Notes under the pieces: generated by a model
What the model was told of the DNA's origin: nothing
What the model saw: only the letters and a program-made list of their open reading frames with translations
The model's database searches: none
Assembly: GCF_001642475.1 (NCBI RefSeq)
Contig: NW_019174073.1
Location: 1 to 64,000 of the forward strand
Direction of reading: 5' to 3'
DNA from: Fonsecaea monophora
Lineage: Eukaryota > Ascomycota > Eurotiomycetes > Chaetothyriales > Herpotrichiellaceae
DNA length: 64,000 nucleotides
Program-made: the position numbers and the translations under genes
Shown: piece by piece, positions 23,850 to 34,285 of the stretch
Layout: the number at the start of each line of letters is the position of its first letter
How positions within the stretch are numbered: the stretch's first letter is position 1

Positions 23850-25015
23850 ATGCAGTATCTTCGCTCTGGTCTCGACCAGCTTCGCGACCGCTACGCGCCT
23901 ATCCGACACACCTCGACCTTTCGTAGTACCGGCCAAATCACACCGGAAGAATTCCTGCTCGCGGGAGACTACCTGGTCTACAAATTTCCGACCTGGTCAT
24001 GGTCTGACGCCTCGAGTCCTGCGCGCCGGGTCAGCTATCTCCCCCCAAACAAGCAATTTCTCGTCACGAGAGGAGTGCCCTGCCACAGAAGGTTAGATGA
24101 GAACTTTGCAGGTGGACACGGCGCTGCGGATGATCTAGTCAGAGATGGATTCCTAGGCGGTCCCGACGAGGAGACTGGTGGCGGTGAAGACGATGGCTGG
24201 TTAAGGACGGGAGGGACGACCGAGAAAGAACAAGAAGGCCTGAGAGCGGAAGTGCGGACGATGAGTGAGAGTGGGCATCTTGGACAAAAAGCCACCGAGG
24301 AAGAGGACGAGGAAGAAATCCCGGATATGGAGGACGAGGACGATGATAATGAGGCTATCATAAGAGATAAGGGTGAAGGCACATCTGCGTAAGACACTCC
24401 TCTTCCCTTCCAGGTTCTTTCGGGATGAGTTCATGCGCTGACACAGTTCATAGGCCTCTTCGGACATACACACTCTACATCACTTATACACCCTACTATC
24501 GTACTCCACGCATGTACCTCTCCGGTTATCTTTCTCCCAGCGAGCCTCTGCCACCGCACCTCATGATGGAAGATATTGTCGGCGACTACAAAGACAAAAC
24601 CGTCACCTTGGAAGACTTCCCGTTCTTCGACAACAGTGTTAAGATGGCGAGTATTCACCCTTGCAAACATGCCAGCGTGATGAAGATCCTCCTCGACCGT
24701 GCCGACGTGGCCTTGAAGCTTCGATTGGAAAGACAGAAAGCGACTGGCACCGCCACCAATATCTCGGGCATGGAAGGCCTGATTGACGATACGGCAAACC
24801 TTAGATTGGCTGAGCAAAAGCGTGGACATGAAGCGGGTGTGAAAGCTGCTAGTGGCGGCGCAGGAGACGAATGGGAGGTATTGGATGAGCAAGACAGCAA
24901 AGAAGAGGAGAGCGAGAAGGTGGCTATCCGCGTAGACCAATATTTGGTTGTGTTCTTGAAGTTCATGGCGAGCGTAACGCCAGGGATCGAGCATGACTTT
25001 ACCATGGGCGTTTGA
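23850..25015 (+). CDS. ATG3: Autophagy E2-like conjugating enzyme Atg3
   Basis: Exons 23850-24388 and 24454-25015 join in phase 2 to 366 residues. The N-terminus has FLLAGDYLVYKFPTW, which contacts membrane and E1 in this family. A long acidic flexible region (about 100-175) contains DDGWLRTG, a possible Atg8-interacting W-x-x-L motif. The E2 core follows, with YTLYITYTPYYRTPRMYLSGY and the active-site Cys250 in HPCKHASVM. The C-terminus is the family signature YLVVFLKFMASVTPGIEHDF. Atg3 transfers Atg8 from Atg7 to phosphatidylethanolamine. Atg12-Atg5 partners are not in this window. Confidence 0.97.
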
Positions 25016-27155
25016 TGCATACACGGTGGGCAGCCTACGATGATCGGTACGAATATGATATGAATGGGACAGGGTTGGGATATTGGGCTTCTGGGAGTTG
25101 CACACAAGGGCTGAGGCTGTCCCTCAGGTTGATTATATCAATATCAAGAAAGTTATATTCTTACGGGCTAAGGCAAGGAACTGATATGACATTGTTGTTT
25201 CGTCCCATCCTAGAATGCTCCAGGCAGCAGTGGCCCCTCATCCCGTCTTCAACGTCTGGAGAATGCTGTATCTTCCATTCATGTCGATGATGTCTTCTCC
25301 GACCATCTCTCCTCGTGTTTATCGAATGTTGATTACTCGCCGAGTCTGCAGTATATTATGTCCCACCCCCGGCCAGCTGACCATTGTTATCGCTTACCTC
25401 GCCCGACATCACTGGCCACTTCACCTACACGAAGTACCAGAGCGGGTAGAGATGTCACGCCTGACCTTAAACAGAGCGCATCTCGAGCGCATGCAGAAGT
25501 CTACGTAATTTCCTATTCGTATTTCTTCGCCGGCTTACAGATGACTCGACGTATATTCGACACCCTGACCGACCGGTCCTTAGTATTCTCACGTCCACGA
25601 CCGCTCTACCAGGGTACCCAGTCTTGATCGACCCGACTGCACAGGCTGCGCTGCACGAAGACGCCAACCGAGAGATCAACTGGTCGAGTCGTCCATGCTG
25701 GTTTGCGTCATTCTGTGGAGTTTGAGCGGCGAATCCGCGGCTTGTCAGCAAACGCGTTGTCTGACTTCCCGTGCGTAGGCTGCGTTCATCTCCTGAGATC
25801 AGGTATTTTTCTGCGGATCTCTAACTGATGGCTTTATGGAGAAAAAAAGAGGGAGACATGGGTAATCTTGCAGTGTCGAGTACGTGGCATGCATCATGTT
25901 CTCTTCCCTCACGCCCCTGCCACCTGCACCTCCCATGAAAAGCCGAGATGCTCTCCACAGATGCGGCCGCCTCACCGATGTACCAGACAGTTGGACAGAC
26001 AAAGTCCACTAGTCTCCCAAAGTGGGACGCGGAAACTACGCTGCGTTCGCAAACCCGAGATTCTGTTCACAAGGCTGTGCTCTCGTGGAAGCTCGAACCA
26101 CTAGATCAAGCAAGAGAAAGATCGAGACACGGCTTGATTTCCTTTTGGCTGCTTGCCCATGTGGCATTCAGGAATCATACACCAAACCAAGGCACATCAG
26201 TGACAGGACTTGGGACGGCTGAAAAGGTGCAGAGATGGACATTTCCAAGGATATGTCTTTCCGAAGAAATGATACAGCCTACTGAGCTTGAAGATCAGCC
26301 CACTCATCTCACTGGTACCCAGTTCCTTTACAAGGTACATGGTTATCCGATTTCGATCAGGCTGGCACATCTGGTGTGATCACACGGTGGAGCGGCCCGC
26401 GGCTTTGAACGCATTGTCCTCGTACGACTTGAATTCGAAATGACACATCCGACGTCGCTCAAGGTTACTCTATTGAGTATAGTAAGAGATGTTTGGGAAT
26501 ATCAAGGCTGCAAATTAGTCAAGGGGCGCTTCACAGGTGTTCCGCTAGGTGCCACGAAGAATGTCAGCAATGCTGGTAGTCACCTGCTGTACGACCCAGA
26601 CGAACAAATCGCATGTCAACCTCGCTCGTCTTTGCTAGGTTCGAGCATAGCCAACAAGGATTAGCAATATCAAAATCACCACTGGTCGACCAGACCTCGG
26701 ATGCTTCGGTGCAGGAACCCTGGATCGAGGTAGGATGCTTTCCATCCCATTCCCTGTCGCAGCACAATAGTTTCCGAGCGCGCATATGAGGTCGCATCTA
26801 TTTTGGACTTGTTGTCGACCAATTCAATTGACCCATGTTGAAACCTCTTCAAGCAGGTGAGCTTCGGAACTCTGGTCCTCCTCTCGCTGAACGTGTACTC
26901 TTTCAGACTACCGGTGCTGACAGAAAGCGGTACTTCTCACTGCGTTACCTGATGTCGTTCCGTGGCCTCTTGCATTATGCACCGTGACGCACCGGATGGA
27001 TCTTGGTTTGGAGGAGAGAAGTATGATGGGAAGAAACGGCCGTTCGGATATCTATATATATAAGAGCCATGGAGAAGACAATAGCATCCGTGACATCTTC
27101 GTGTGAGTCGAAAAAGTTACCCTTGAGACCACATCACGCAGTCTCATTCTCAACC
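25016..27155. other. Intergenic, 2.1 kb without a supported gene
   Basis: Contains the 3' flank of ATG3 and the promoter of the catalase gene. A 143-codon frame (25948-26379) has no recognisable domain. A TATA element near 27053-27063 is listed separately. Confidence 0.5.
27053..27063 (+). promoter_or_regulatory. TATA box of the catalase gene
   Basis: A TATATATAAG element lies about 95 bp upstream of the catalase start chosen here. An in-frame ATG at 27069 is only a few bases downstream of it and so should lie outside the mRNA, which supports the start at 27156. Confidence 0.6.
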
Positions 27156-29728
27156 ATGCGCCCTGTCTACCACCTTCGTGTTCTGCCAGCCATGATCGGT
27201 ACCACGGTCACACTCCTCTGCGTTATTCACGGAACATTGGCTGCTTGTCCGTACATGCAAGGTGGGCAAGGAATTCAGGGGCCATCGTCGGAGCATGAAG
27301 CGAAGAACTACGTGAAACGGCAAATCTCGCTTTCCAACAGCACAGATCCTGTCGACACTTTTCTTGATCAGTTTACGCTCAACGACACCGACACGTATAT
27401 CACTTCGGACGTCGGTGGGCCTATCCAGGACCAAGAGAGTTTGAAGGGGGGAATCAGGGGGCCTACGCTTCTCGAGGACTTTATGTTCAGACAGAAGATC
27501 CAGCACTTTGATCATGAACGGGTGAGTACAACCAAAACACGACACTCGGCTGGAAAGGATACTGAGCTAACGTCTTTGCTCTTACCCAGGTCCCGGAGAG
27601 AGCTGTCCATGCGCGAGGCACAGGTTTGTTCAGTGTCTTAGCTGATCGCGCAGTCTCTATAGATTGCTGACTTACCGGCCAGGGGCTCATGGTGTCTTCA
27701 CAAGCTACGCCGACTGGTCGAACATCACCGCGGCTTCGTTTCTCTCTGCCGCAGGGAAACAGACGCCCATGTTTACCCGGTTTTCTACTGTTGCAGGAAG
27801 TAGAGGCAGCCCAGAAACGGTCCGAGACGTCCACGGCTTTGCCACTCGTTTCTACACTGACGCTGGAAATTTTGGTAGGGCCCCTACAGGACAGAGAATT
27901 GTCTGAGAACTCTAGAGTTGTCAGAAAACGTTCTAATCGAGATCCAATATAACAGACATTGTCGGAAACAACATCGCACCCTTTTTCATTCAGGATGCTA
28001 TCCAATTTCCTGACTTAATCCATGCTGTTAAACCGGAACCAGACAGAGAAATTCCACAAGGTGGAACCGCTCACACCACAGCGTGGGATTATTTCAGTCA
28101 ACAGCCCTCCACTTTGCATACCCTGTTCTGGGCCATGGCGGGCTACGGCATTCCACGATCCTTCCGGCATATGGATGGCTTTGGAGTCCATACTTTCCGT
28201 TTCGTGACCGAGGATGGTAATTCGAAGCTGATCAACTGGCACTGGAAGACCCTGCAGGGTAAGGCAAGCCTGGTGTGGGAAGAAGCTCAGGTGTTGGCGG
28301 GGAAGAACATCGACTATCATAGGCAGGATCTGTGGGATGCCATTGAGGCCGGTCAGTATCCAGAGTGGGAACTGGGAGTACAGATCATGGATGAGGCCGA
28401 CGAGCTCAGCTTCGGATTTGACCTGCTCGACCCGACCAAGATCGTGCCAGAGGAGATCGTGCCAGTCACGATCCTGGGTAAGATGACCCTGAACCAGAAT
28501 CCTCGCAACTATTTTGCCGAAACGGAGCAGATCATGGTAATATCACCCATCGGCACTACTTCTGACGAGAACAAGGCTGATGCGGCTACAGTTCCAACCA
28601 GGACATATCGTCCGTGGGATCGATTTCACAGAGGACCCTCTCCTTCAGGTATGTCTCTACATGTTAAAATTCCGTCCCGTCCACCAGCTCACCTTGTCTA
28701 CGTAGGGCCGAATCTACTCCTATCTCGATACCCAATTGAACAGACACGGGGGTCCCAACTTTGAGCAGTTGCCTATCAACCGACCCCGGATACCTATCCA
28801 CAACAACAACCGGGATGGAGCTGCGCAGAATTATATTCCCCTCAACGTCAACGCTTACACGCCTAACACAGGCAACAACGGCTCGCCCATGCAAGCTAAT
28901 CAGACTTTAGGGGACGGGTTCTTCACGGCCCCAGGCCGTACAGTGGGCGGGCACCTCGTGCGGGAGAAGTCGTCGACGTTTGCAGACGTGTGGTCCCAGC
29001 CGCGGATGTTCTACAACTCGTTGATCCCGGCGGAACAGCAATTCCTCATCAACGCGATGCGCTTCGAGACCTCGCACATCACGTCCCCAGTCGTCAAGCA
29101 AAACGTCATCACGCAGCTGAACCGCGTCGACAACGACCTGGCGGTGCGACTTGCAGAGGTGCTGGGAGTACCTGCCCCAGCGCCGGACCCGACGTACTAC
29201 AACAACAACCGCACAGCGTTTGTGTCCATCTTCAACTACTCGCTGCCGACGATCGCGGCGCTGAACGTGGGCATCCTGGCCAGCGTCTCGGTTCCAGGCT
29301 CTATGGCACAGGCGACCGCGCTGGCCCAGGCCTTTTCGCAGGCCGGCGCTTTCCCCTTCATTGTAGGCGAGACGCTGACCGGCGCGGTCAACCAGACCTA
29401 CTCGGCCTCGGACGCGAGCGGGTTCGACGGCGTCATCGTCACCACGGGAACCGACGCCCTCTTCACCACAAATTCGTCCACCTCGGCCCTCTACCCCGCG
29501 GCCCGCCCGCTACAGATCCTCCTCGACGCCTACCGCTGGGGGAAACCCGTTGGTGCCTTGGGAGAAGTCACCGCGTCCACCGTCCTCGGACCCGCTGTCG
29601 CCAACATCCCCGCCGGGCCGGGCGTGTACACCCTAAATTCGACGGATACAAGGCCGTTTGTGACCGCCTTTGAGGGTGGGCTGAAGACGTTCCGCTTCGT
29701 CGACCGGTTCCCACTTGACTCGTCCTGA
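27156..29728 (+). CDS. Secreted large-subunit catalase (clade 2, CatB-like)
   Basis: Six exons (27156-27521, 27590-27623, 27683-27874, 27956-28536, 28592-28648, 28706-29728) join in phase to 750 residues, the size of large-subunit catalases. A signal peptide precedes ACPYMQGG. The catalytic histidine is His129 in VPERAVHARGTG, and the distal-pocket asparagine is about Asn202 in DIVGNNIAPFF. The substrate channel region RFSTVAGSRGSPETVRDVHG is intact. The proximal heme tyrosine is about Tyr416 in GRIYSYLDTQ, preceded by RGIDFTEDPLLQ. The C-terminal flavodoxin-like domain (about 590-745) is present. The enzyme dismutates hydrogen peroxide outside the cell or in the wall. One exon is only 34 nt. 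Confidence 0.97.
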
Positions 29729-30462
29729 TGAGGCCAGCAACGGTAGCGATGCGAGTGGCCAGTGGTCAGGTCCACCAGAACCAGCACTAGAGCCCGGGTT
29801 TCCTGGGATTGGAGTCATTTAAGGTGCAGAAAGGGGAGTCGAGAGTCACAAAGGGATCTGAGTGTATCCCCCGCCCCCCCCGAAGCTGGCCTCTCACTCA
29901 CATCCTTCTCTATTTTTGTTCTTCTCTCTCTCTCTCTCTCTCTCGGGGGGTTATTTGCCGAGAGTCCCTCGATACATATCTATCTATATTCTAAACACAC
30001 ACGCGCACGCACGCACACAGAAAAGCGGACTACACACGTCACTGATGACAAGATCGGCCGTGTGTGCGTGTAATGGGCCTACCTTGCCTAGGAGGATTCG
30101 GGATTTTATCTATGTAAGTCGGCTCGGCGGACTGGAACACACGATTAGTGTGGGGTTTTGTCGGCGAAATAATGATAATAAAGAAATGGTGGTGTATGAG
30201 AGATCCTTTTTGCTGTTTTCCTGTTTCTTCTGAGCTATAGGAAGTGTGACTGCATGTAATATATTCCTTTGTGGTTATCCCTTTTTCTTTGACAGAAACT
30301 CCGTAAACACCTCGCTCGTAACCGAACTCAACATAGCCCACCCAGTACAGAATACACCGCTCATAGTGCCCAATTGGATAACATTTAACCACAAGTCTAC
30401 TCAGTCAGAAAGAGGTATAGACCATGTGCCAGCTATGCAGCTCTGGCATCCACGGGTCTTGT
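29729..30462. other. Intergenic, simple repeats
   Basis: Convergent space between the catalase and Promethin-like genes. It holds a (TC)n run and a purine/pyrimidine-alternating CA/CG stretch just after it. No gene is seen. Confidence 0.6.
29924..29944. repeat. (TC)10 microsatellite
   Basis: A perfect TC run in the 3' flank of the catalase gene, followed within about 60 bp by a short CA/CG alternating stretch. Confidence 0.85.
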
Positions 30463-31863
30463 CTACTCCTCGAGCGGTTCGGCCATTGCATTGGCCACAG
30501 CAACGGGCAAGGGGACCGGAGCCGGAAGAGGAGCAGGGCCAGGGGCAGGAACAGCCTGTTGCATGCCCTGCGCTGGTGCCTGTGCTTGTGCTTGTGCTTG
30601 TGCATATGCCGGTGCCTGTGCCGGTGCTTGTGCTTGTGCGGGGGCTGGTGCTTGTGCTGGTTGTGGAGGTCCCGGGCTCACCGATTGAGGTCTGCTGGCG
30701 ACGGGTTTTCTCTGGGGAGGGGAATTGGGCATGGGCATGCCATTCGCAGTGCCTGGGTTGAGGTTGTTGTTGTTGGGGTTACTGGGCGGAGGAGAGTTGT
30801 TGGGAGGGTTGGTGACGCCGTTGGCACCGTTAACGCCATTGACGCCATTAACGTTGTTGGCGCTGTTCATGGGCGTCGGTCCATTTGGTCGGGGCTGTGC
30901 TTGTGACGGTGGCCCGTTACTCGGAGGAGGTCTCTGTGCCATGTTCGGGTTCGGGTTCGGGCTGGGGCTGGGGCCAGGTCTGGGACCGGCCTGTGGATTC
31001 CCATTGACTCCCTGGGGATTGGGAGGGCCGTTGGGTCTGGGTGCTCCACCGCCCGGAGCTCCATTCATGCCTTGAGGATTGGGAGGGCCGCTCGGCCTGG
31101 TCGGCCCGCCAGCTGGATTGCCGTTAGGACCTTGAGGATTCGGAGGACCAGTCGGTCTAGGTGGCCCACCGGCTGAAGGCCCGTTGCCGCTCTGGGCATT
31201 GCTAGGAGCTGGAGGCCTCGTCGGGCCGCCGGATGGAGTTCCATTGACGCCCTGAGAATTGTTCGGGCCACTCGGTCTGGGTGGTCCACCAGCGGGAGTC
31301 CCATTAACGCTTTGCGCACTGCCAGGGCCAACAGATTTCACGGGGACGGGGACGGGGACGACCGCTGCCGGAACCTCGCGAGGGCTCGAAGAGTCCTTAT
31401 CGTTGACCCATTTGAAGACAAAATACAAACCAATACCGCAAAGCCAGACGAAGACACCCACGCCGGTAGTGAAGAACATCGTCGGCAAGAGAATGATCAA
31501 GGAAAATCCCGCCGCAGCCGTTACAAACAACAAGGCCCCGAGCAGAACAACAAGTACTCCGGCAAGCAGGGAGAAGATGAAGACCGTGACGGTCATCAGC
31601 CCAAAGAGGAGGAGTGGGAGGCCGCTGATGGCGGTTTGACTGAGCAGGAAACTTGCGAGGTACGGTCGGTCGGTGGCGAAGGCCAACAGCCAGGCTTTCC
31701 ACTGTTGGCGTTGCCGCGGCGGGAAGAAGCGGTCGAGATAACTGCTGGACAGGGTTGCCAGGTTGTTGACGCCACCTTGCATGATGCTGCTTGCGGCGGC
31801 AACGCTGGGAACTGCGGGTGGACCGCTAGGAGCAGCATTAGGTCTCGGAGGAGCGGCGGCCAT
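30463..31863 (-). CDS. Promethin/LDAF1-like membrane protein with long Pro/Asn/Gly repeat tail
   Basis: A single exon of 466 residues. After a short Pro/Ala leader and an amphipathic segment (SYLDRFFPPRQRQQWKAWLL), residues about 67-152 form a tight block of hydrophobic helices in hairpin style (ISGLPLLLFGLMTVTVFIFS, VLVVLLGALLFVTAAAGFSL, VGVFVWLCGIGLYFVFKWV). This resembles the Promethin/LDAF1 (yeast LDO) family, which works with seipin in lipid-droplet formation. The remaining 300 residues are low complexity: 20-residue units with GGPxRPxGPPNPQGxNG, then NVNG and AQAP runs. The frame continues upstream only through non-ATG codons, so the ATG at 31863 was used. The family assignment rests on topology and recall. 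Confidence 0.62.
   Translation of the reverse strand: MAAAPPRPNAAPSGPPAVPSVAAASSIMQGGVNNLATLSSSYLDRFFPPRQRQQWKAWLLAFATDRPYLASFLLSQTAISGLPLLLFGLMTVTVFIFSLLAGVLVVLLGALLFVTAAAGFSLIILLPTMFFTTGVGVFVWLCGIGLYFVFKWVNDKDSSSPREVPAAVVPVPVPVKSVGPGSAQSVNGTPAGGPPRPSGPNNSQGVNGTPSGGPTRPPAPSNAQSGNGPSAGGPPRPTGPPNPQGPNGNPAGGPTRPSGPPNPQGMNGAPGGGAPRPNGPPNPQGVNGNPQAGPRPGPSPSPNPNPNMAQRPPPSNGPPSQAQPRPNGPTPMNSANNVNGVNGVNGANGVTNPPNNSPPPSNPNNNNLNPGTANGMPMPNSPPQRKPVASRPQSVSPGPPQPAQAPAPAQAQAPAQAPAYAQAQAQAQAPAQGMQQAVPAPGPAPLPAPVPLPVAVANAMAEPLEE
30990..31330. repeat. 60-bp in-frame minisatellite
   Basis: About six diverged copies with a period of exactly 60 bp. The marker (c)cttgaggatt-like decamer recurs at 31011, 31071, 31131, 31191, 31251 and 31311. 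Each copy encodes 20 residues of the Promethin-like protein tail, so gain or loss of a unit would keep the frame. Confidence 0.85.
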
Positions 31864-34285
31864 TGAATCAGAGGTGTTCAATCGCCGTGAAGGGTTGAGC
31901 TTGGCTTGGGGAGACCTTGAAAACGTTAGGCAGGATTGATCAGACAGTAATCATCCGGATGTTTGGACAAGCTTTTGTTATTGTTGTGATGTTGCGATGG
32001 TGGTGGAATCGCGTCAGGGTCTCGGGCGCGCAGTCACTTCAAGCATTCATGGCTTGGAGGAGGGAATGAGAGGAAGGATCTTTGCTTGGAGTTTTGTACT
32101 GTGCTATATGGGTACATTGATTCGACCGATGAGGATTGGTGTCGTCTGATGGATGGATTCAATCTGGAGGCGTGGGTTACTGGACGAGTAAAGCGAAGGG
32201 GGCTGAATCTCACGCAGGCGAGGCGAGACAAACTGACAAACTGACAAACTGCGGGCGGTGCCAAGGTGGATATTCGTGAATAAGACCAGAAGAGGCCGTT
32301 TCTAAGTTTGTACACGATGCTCACCCTGCAATCCTCCGAGACCGATTTGGGTTCAAAGATAGATCTGATCACATCCCGTAGCGGGACTCGCCATACCCGA
32401 GAAAGCGGGAAAGGGAGGAAGAGGTGGATATTATTGTGTGCCACCAGTCAGCACCACGCTTTACCCATCTGTTCGTATGCAGACACTATGTTCATTGGCC
32501 AGATCAAGTACTCCAGTTCTACTACATATACTCAGTTCAATAGTGACCCTATTTTTTGATTACATTGCCCGCCTGTGCCTGGATGACATCCTGTTTGGTG
32601 TTGGACGCATTATCTCCTTTGTACAGTACTCCAGATCCAACCTTGCTTCCTGCGTTCTCAGCCTGCGCCATTGAAGTAGCCCCCACCACTCGAAGAGAGG
32701 AATGCGCAGCAGCACGTTGTGGCCAGCGCTTCAGGAGGCGTCGGGGTTGTCTTGCTCTCAAGGATGGCGCATAATGTGGTTGACCCCGAAAGAAGCGTCA
32801 GAACTCGGTGCTGTTCGCTTGATATCTGGAGGATTGTCTGCCCTGTAGATCGAAGACCCCGCAAGATCCAGTCCATGAGTTCGAGACCTCTATATCCCGC
32901 GCACCATGGTTTGTCTCATGCCAGGCAAAGCCACAATGGGGCCAGGGTAGAAAGAGAATCACGGCGGACAGCCCAAACTAGAGTTGGTCCGAAGGCGTGT
33001 ATTTTACAGCGGTGTGTTGCGGACGCCGCTGGCCATGGGAAGAGCTGATTATATGTCAGTCCCGCCACGATATCTGATCATGTATGTAAGAGGTGCTGGA
33101 GACATTTGTGGATATGTCCGAGTGAGTGTGGCATCGTGGATAAGCAGAGACTGGAATCATTGAGGCAATGATGACACTCACGTGAATTCGCGAATGGCTT
33201 CTGGGTCTTGGCGCGTTTCTCATGAATGGGATGAGACGCGACGCAACCTGCGTCATTGCATCTCCACCAGCTAAATACAATCTCTCTGTCTCCATCTCAA
33301 GTCTTCTGAGCCGCGGCACGATTTCTTCTGATTAATGATCGAACATCGGGAATCATATTGGACCCGAAAGCCCCCTTCGAAATTTTGTTGCCCGGCAGGA
33401 TAATTATTTATGAGTTCTCTGTCCCTCCAAGCCAGAAACCGTGGAATTCAGCCAGGTGACAGCAGCCATCCCTCTCTCAGCTTGCACATCATCAACTCGG
33501 CCGTATGAATCCTCGATTCGAGGTTAATCATTGACGATTCAATCAGCCCCCCCTCCCTGGGCCTATCTACATGCGAAGCATCCCAGCTTGGACGCACGGC
33601 GCTGCTATGCGCCGCCAGATGCCAGGCACTCTAAACCACCTCACCAGTTCTCTAGACCCTCCACCTCGATTTAGATCCAGAATTTAGTATCAACACCCTC
33701 TAGGCAGCATCCCCCACATACAGTGTTGGAATCTTGTCCTTTACGTTGTCTGTGGAAGAGCTGATAAGAGCAAGATGCATAACAGACATTTGTTCCGTAC
33801 CCATTCCTTCACAGCGAGGTGTTTGGTCCTGCTCGGGATATATCTCTAAGAGCTGGACCAACTAGAGCTGTCGAAGAATTCGAGCGGGGCTGCTCCTTGC
33901 CAAATCTGAAGACGGGCGACTCGCATGTTGGTAACCGGCCCACGGTGTTGCTAGTCTCCTGGAACATTCAGGCGTTGTCCTTGGGAGTCAATCCTAGCTT
34001 GTGGGAACCAAGTACGCCGTAACAGCACAATTGCATTGGGGGTATCCAAGACAATCCTGGAAGTCACAGCCTTGAAGGCCCTCGACTCTGCATTCCCGTG
34101 CGAATGGGCGCTACTTCCTTATCACCACAGGCTTATCAATGCAGAGTCTGCGACAGCAGTCGGTGGCTGTGCACGCGATATAATATGACCTCTTCGAACC
34201 CCGCCCGCCGTTTGGTCGAGTGCATCAAGCACAATATGATGATAGGTGAAGTGTGTCGCTTTCTCCATTTCCTGCTCTCTCAAAG
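31864..34285. other. 2.4-kb stretch without a supported gene
   Basis: Short frames only. The most protein-like is a minus-strand frame ending at 32549 (see findings). Part of this interval must hold the promoter of the Promethin-like gene and the 3' flank of the Zn2Cys6 gene. Confidence 0.45.

Noticed and set aside
25948..26379. Plus-strand frame of 143 codons upstream of the catalase gene
   Set aside because: No domain or homology-like blocks; left unannotated.
27069..27155. Earlier in-frame ATG for the catalase
   Set aside because: It is only six bases beyond the TATA element and would place non-signal sequence before the signal peptide.
28990..29673. Plus-strand frame of 227 codons inside the last catalase exon
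   Set aside because: Alternate-frame shadow of the catalase C-terminal domain; composition is low-complexity Arg/Pro/His.
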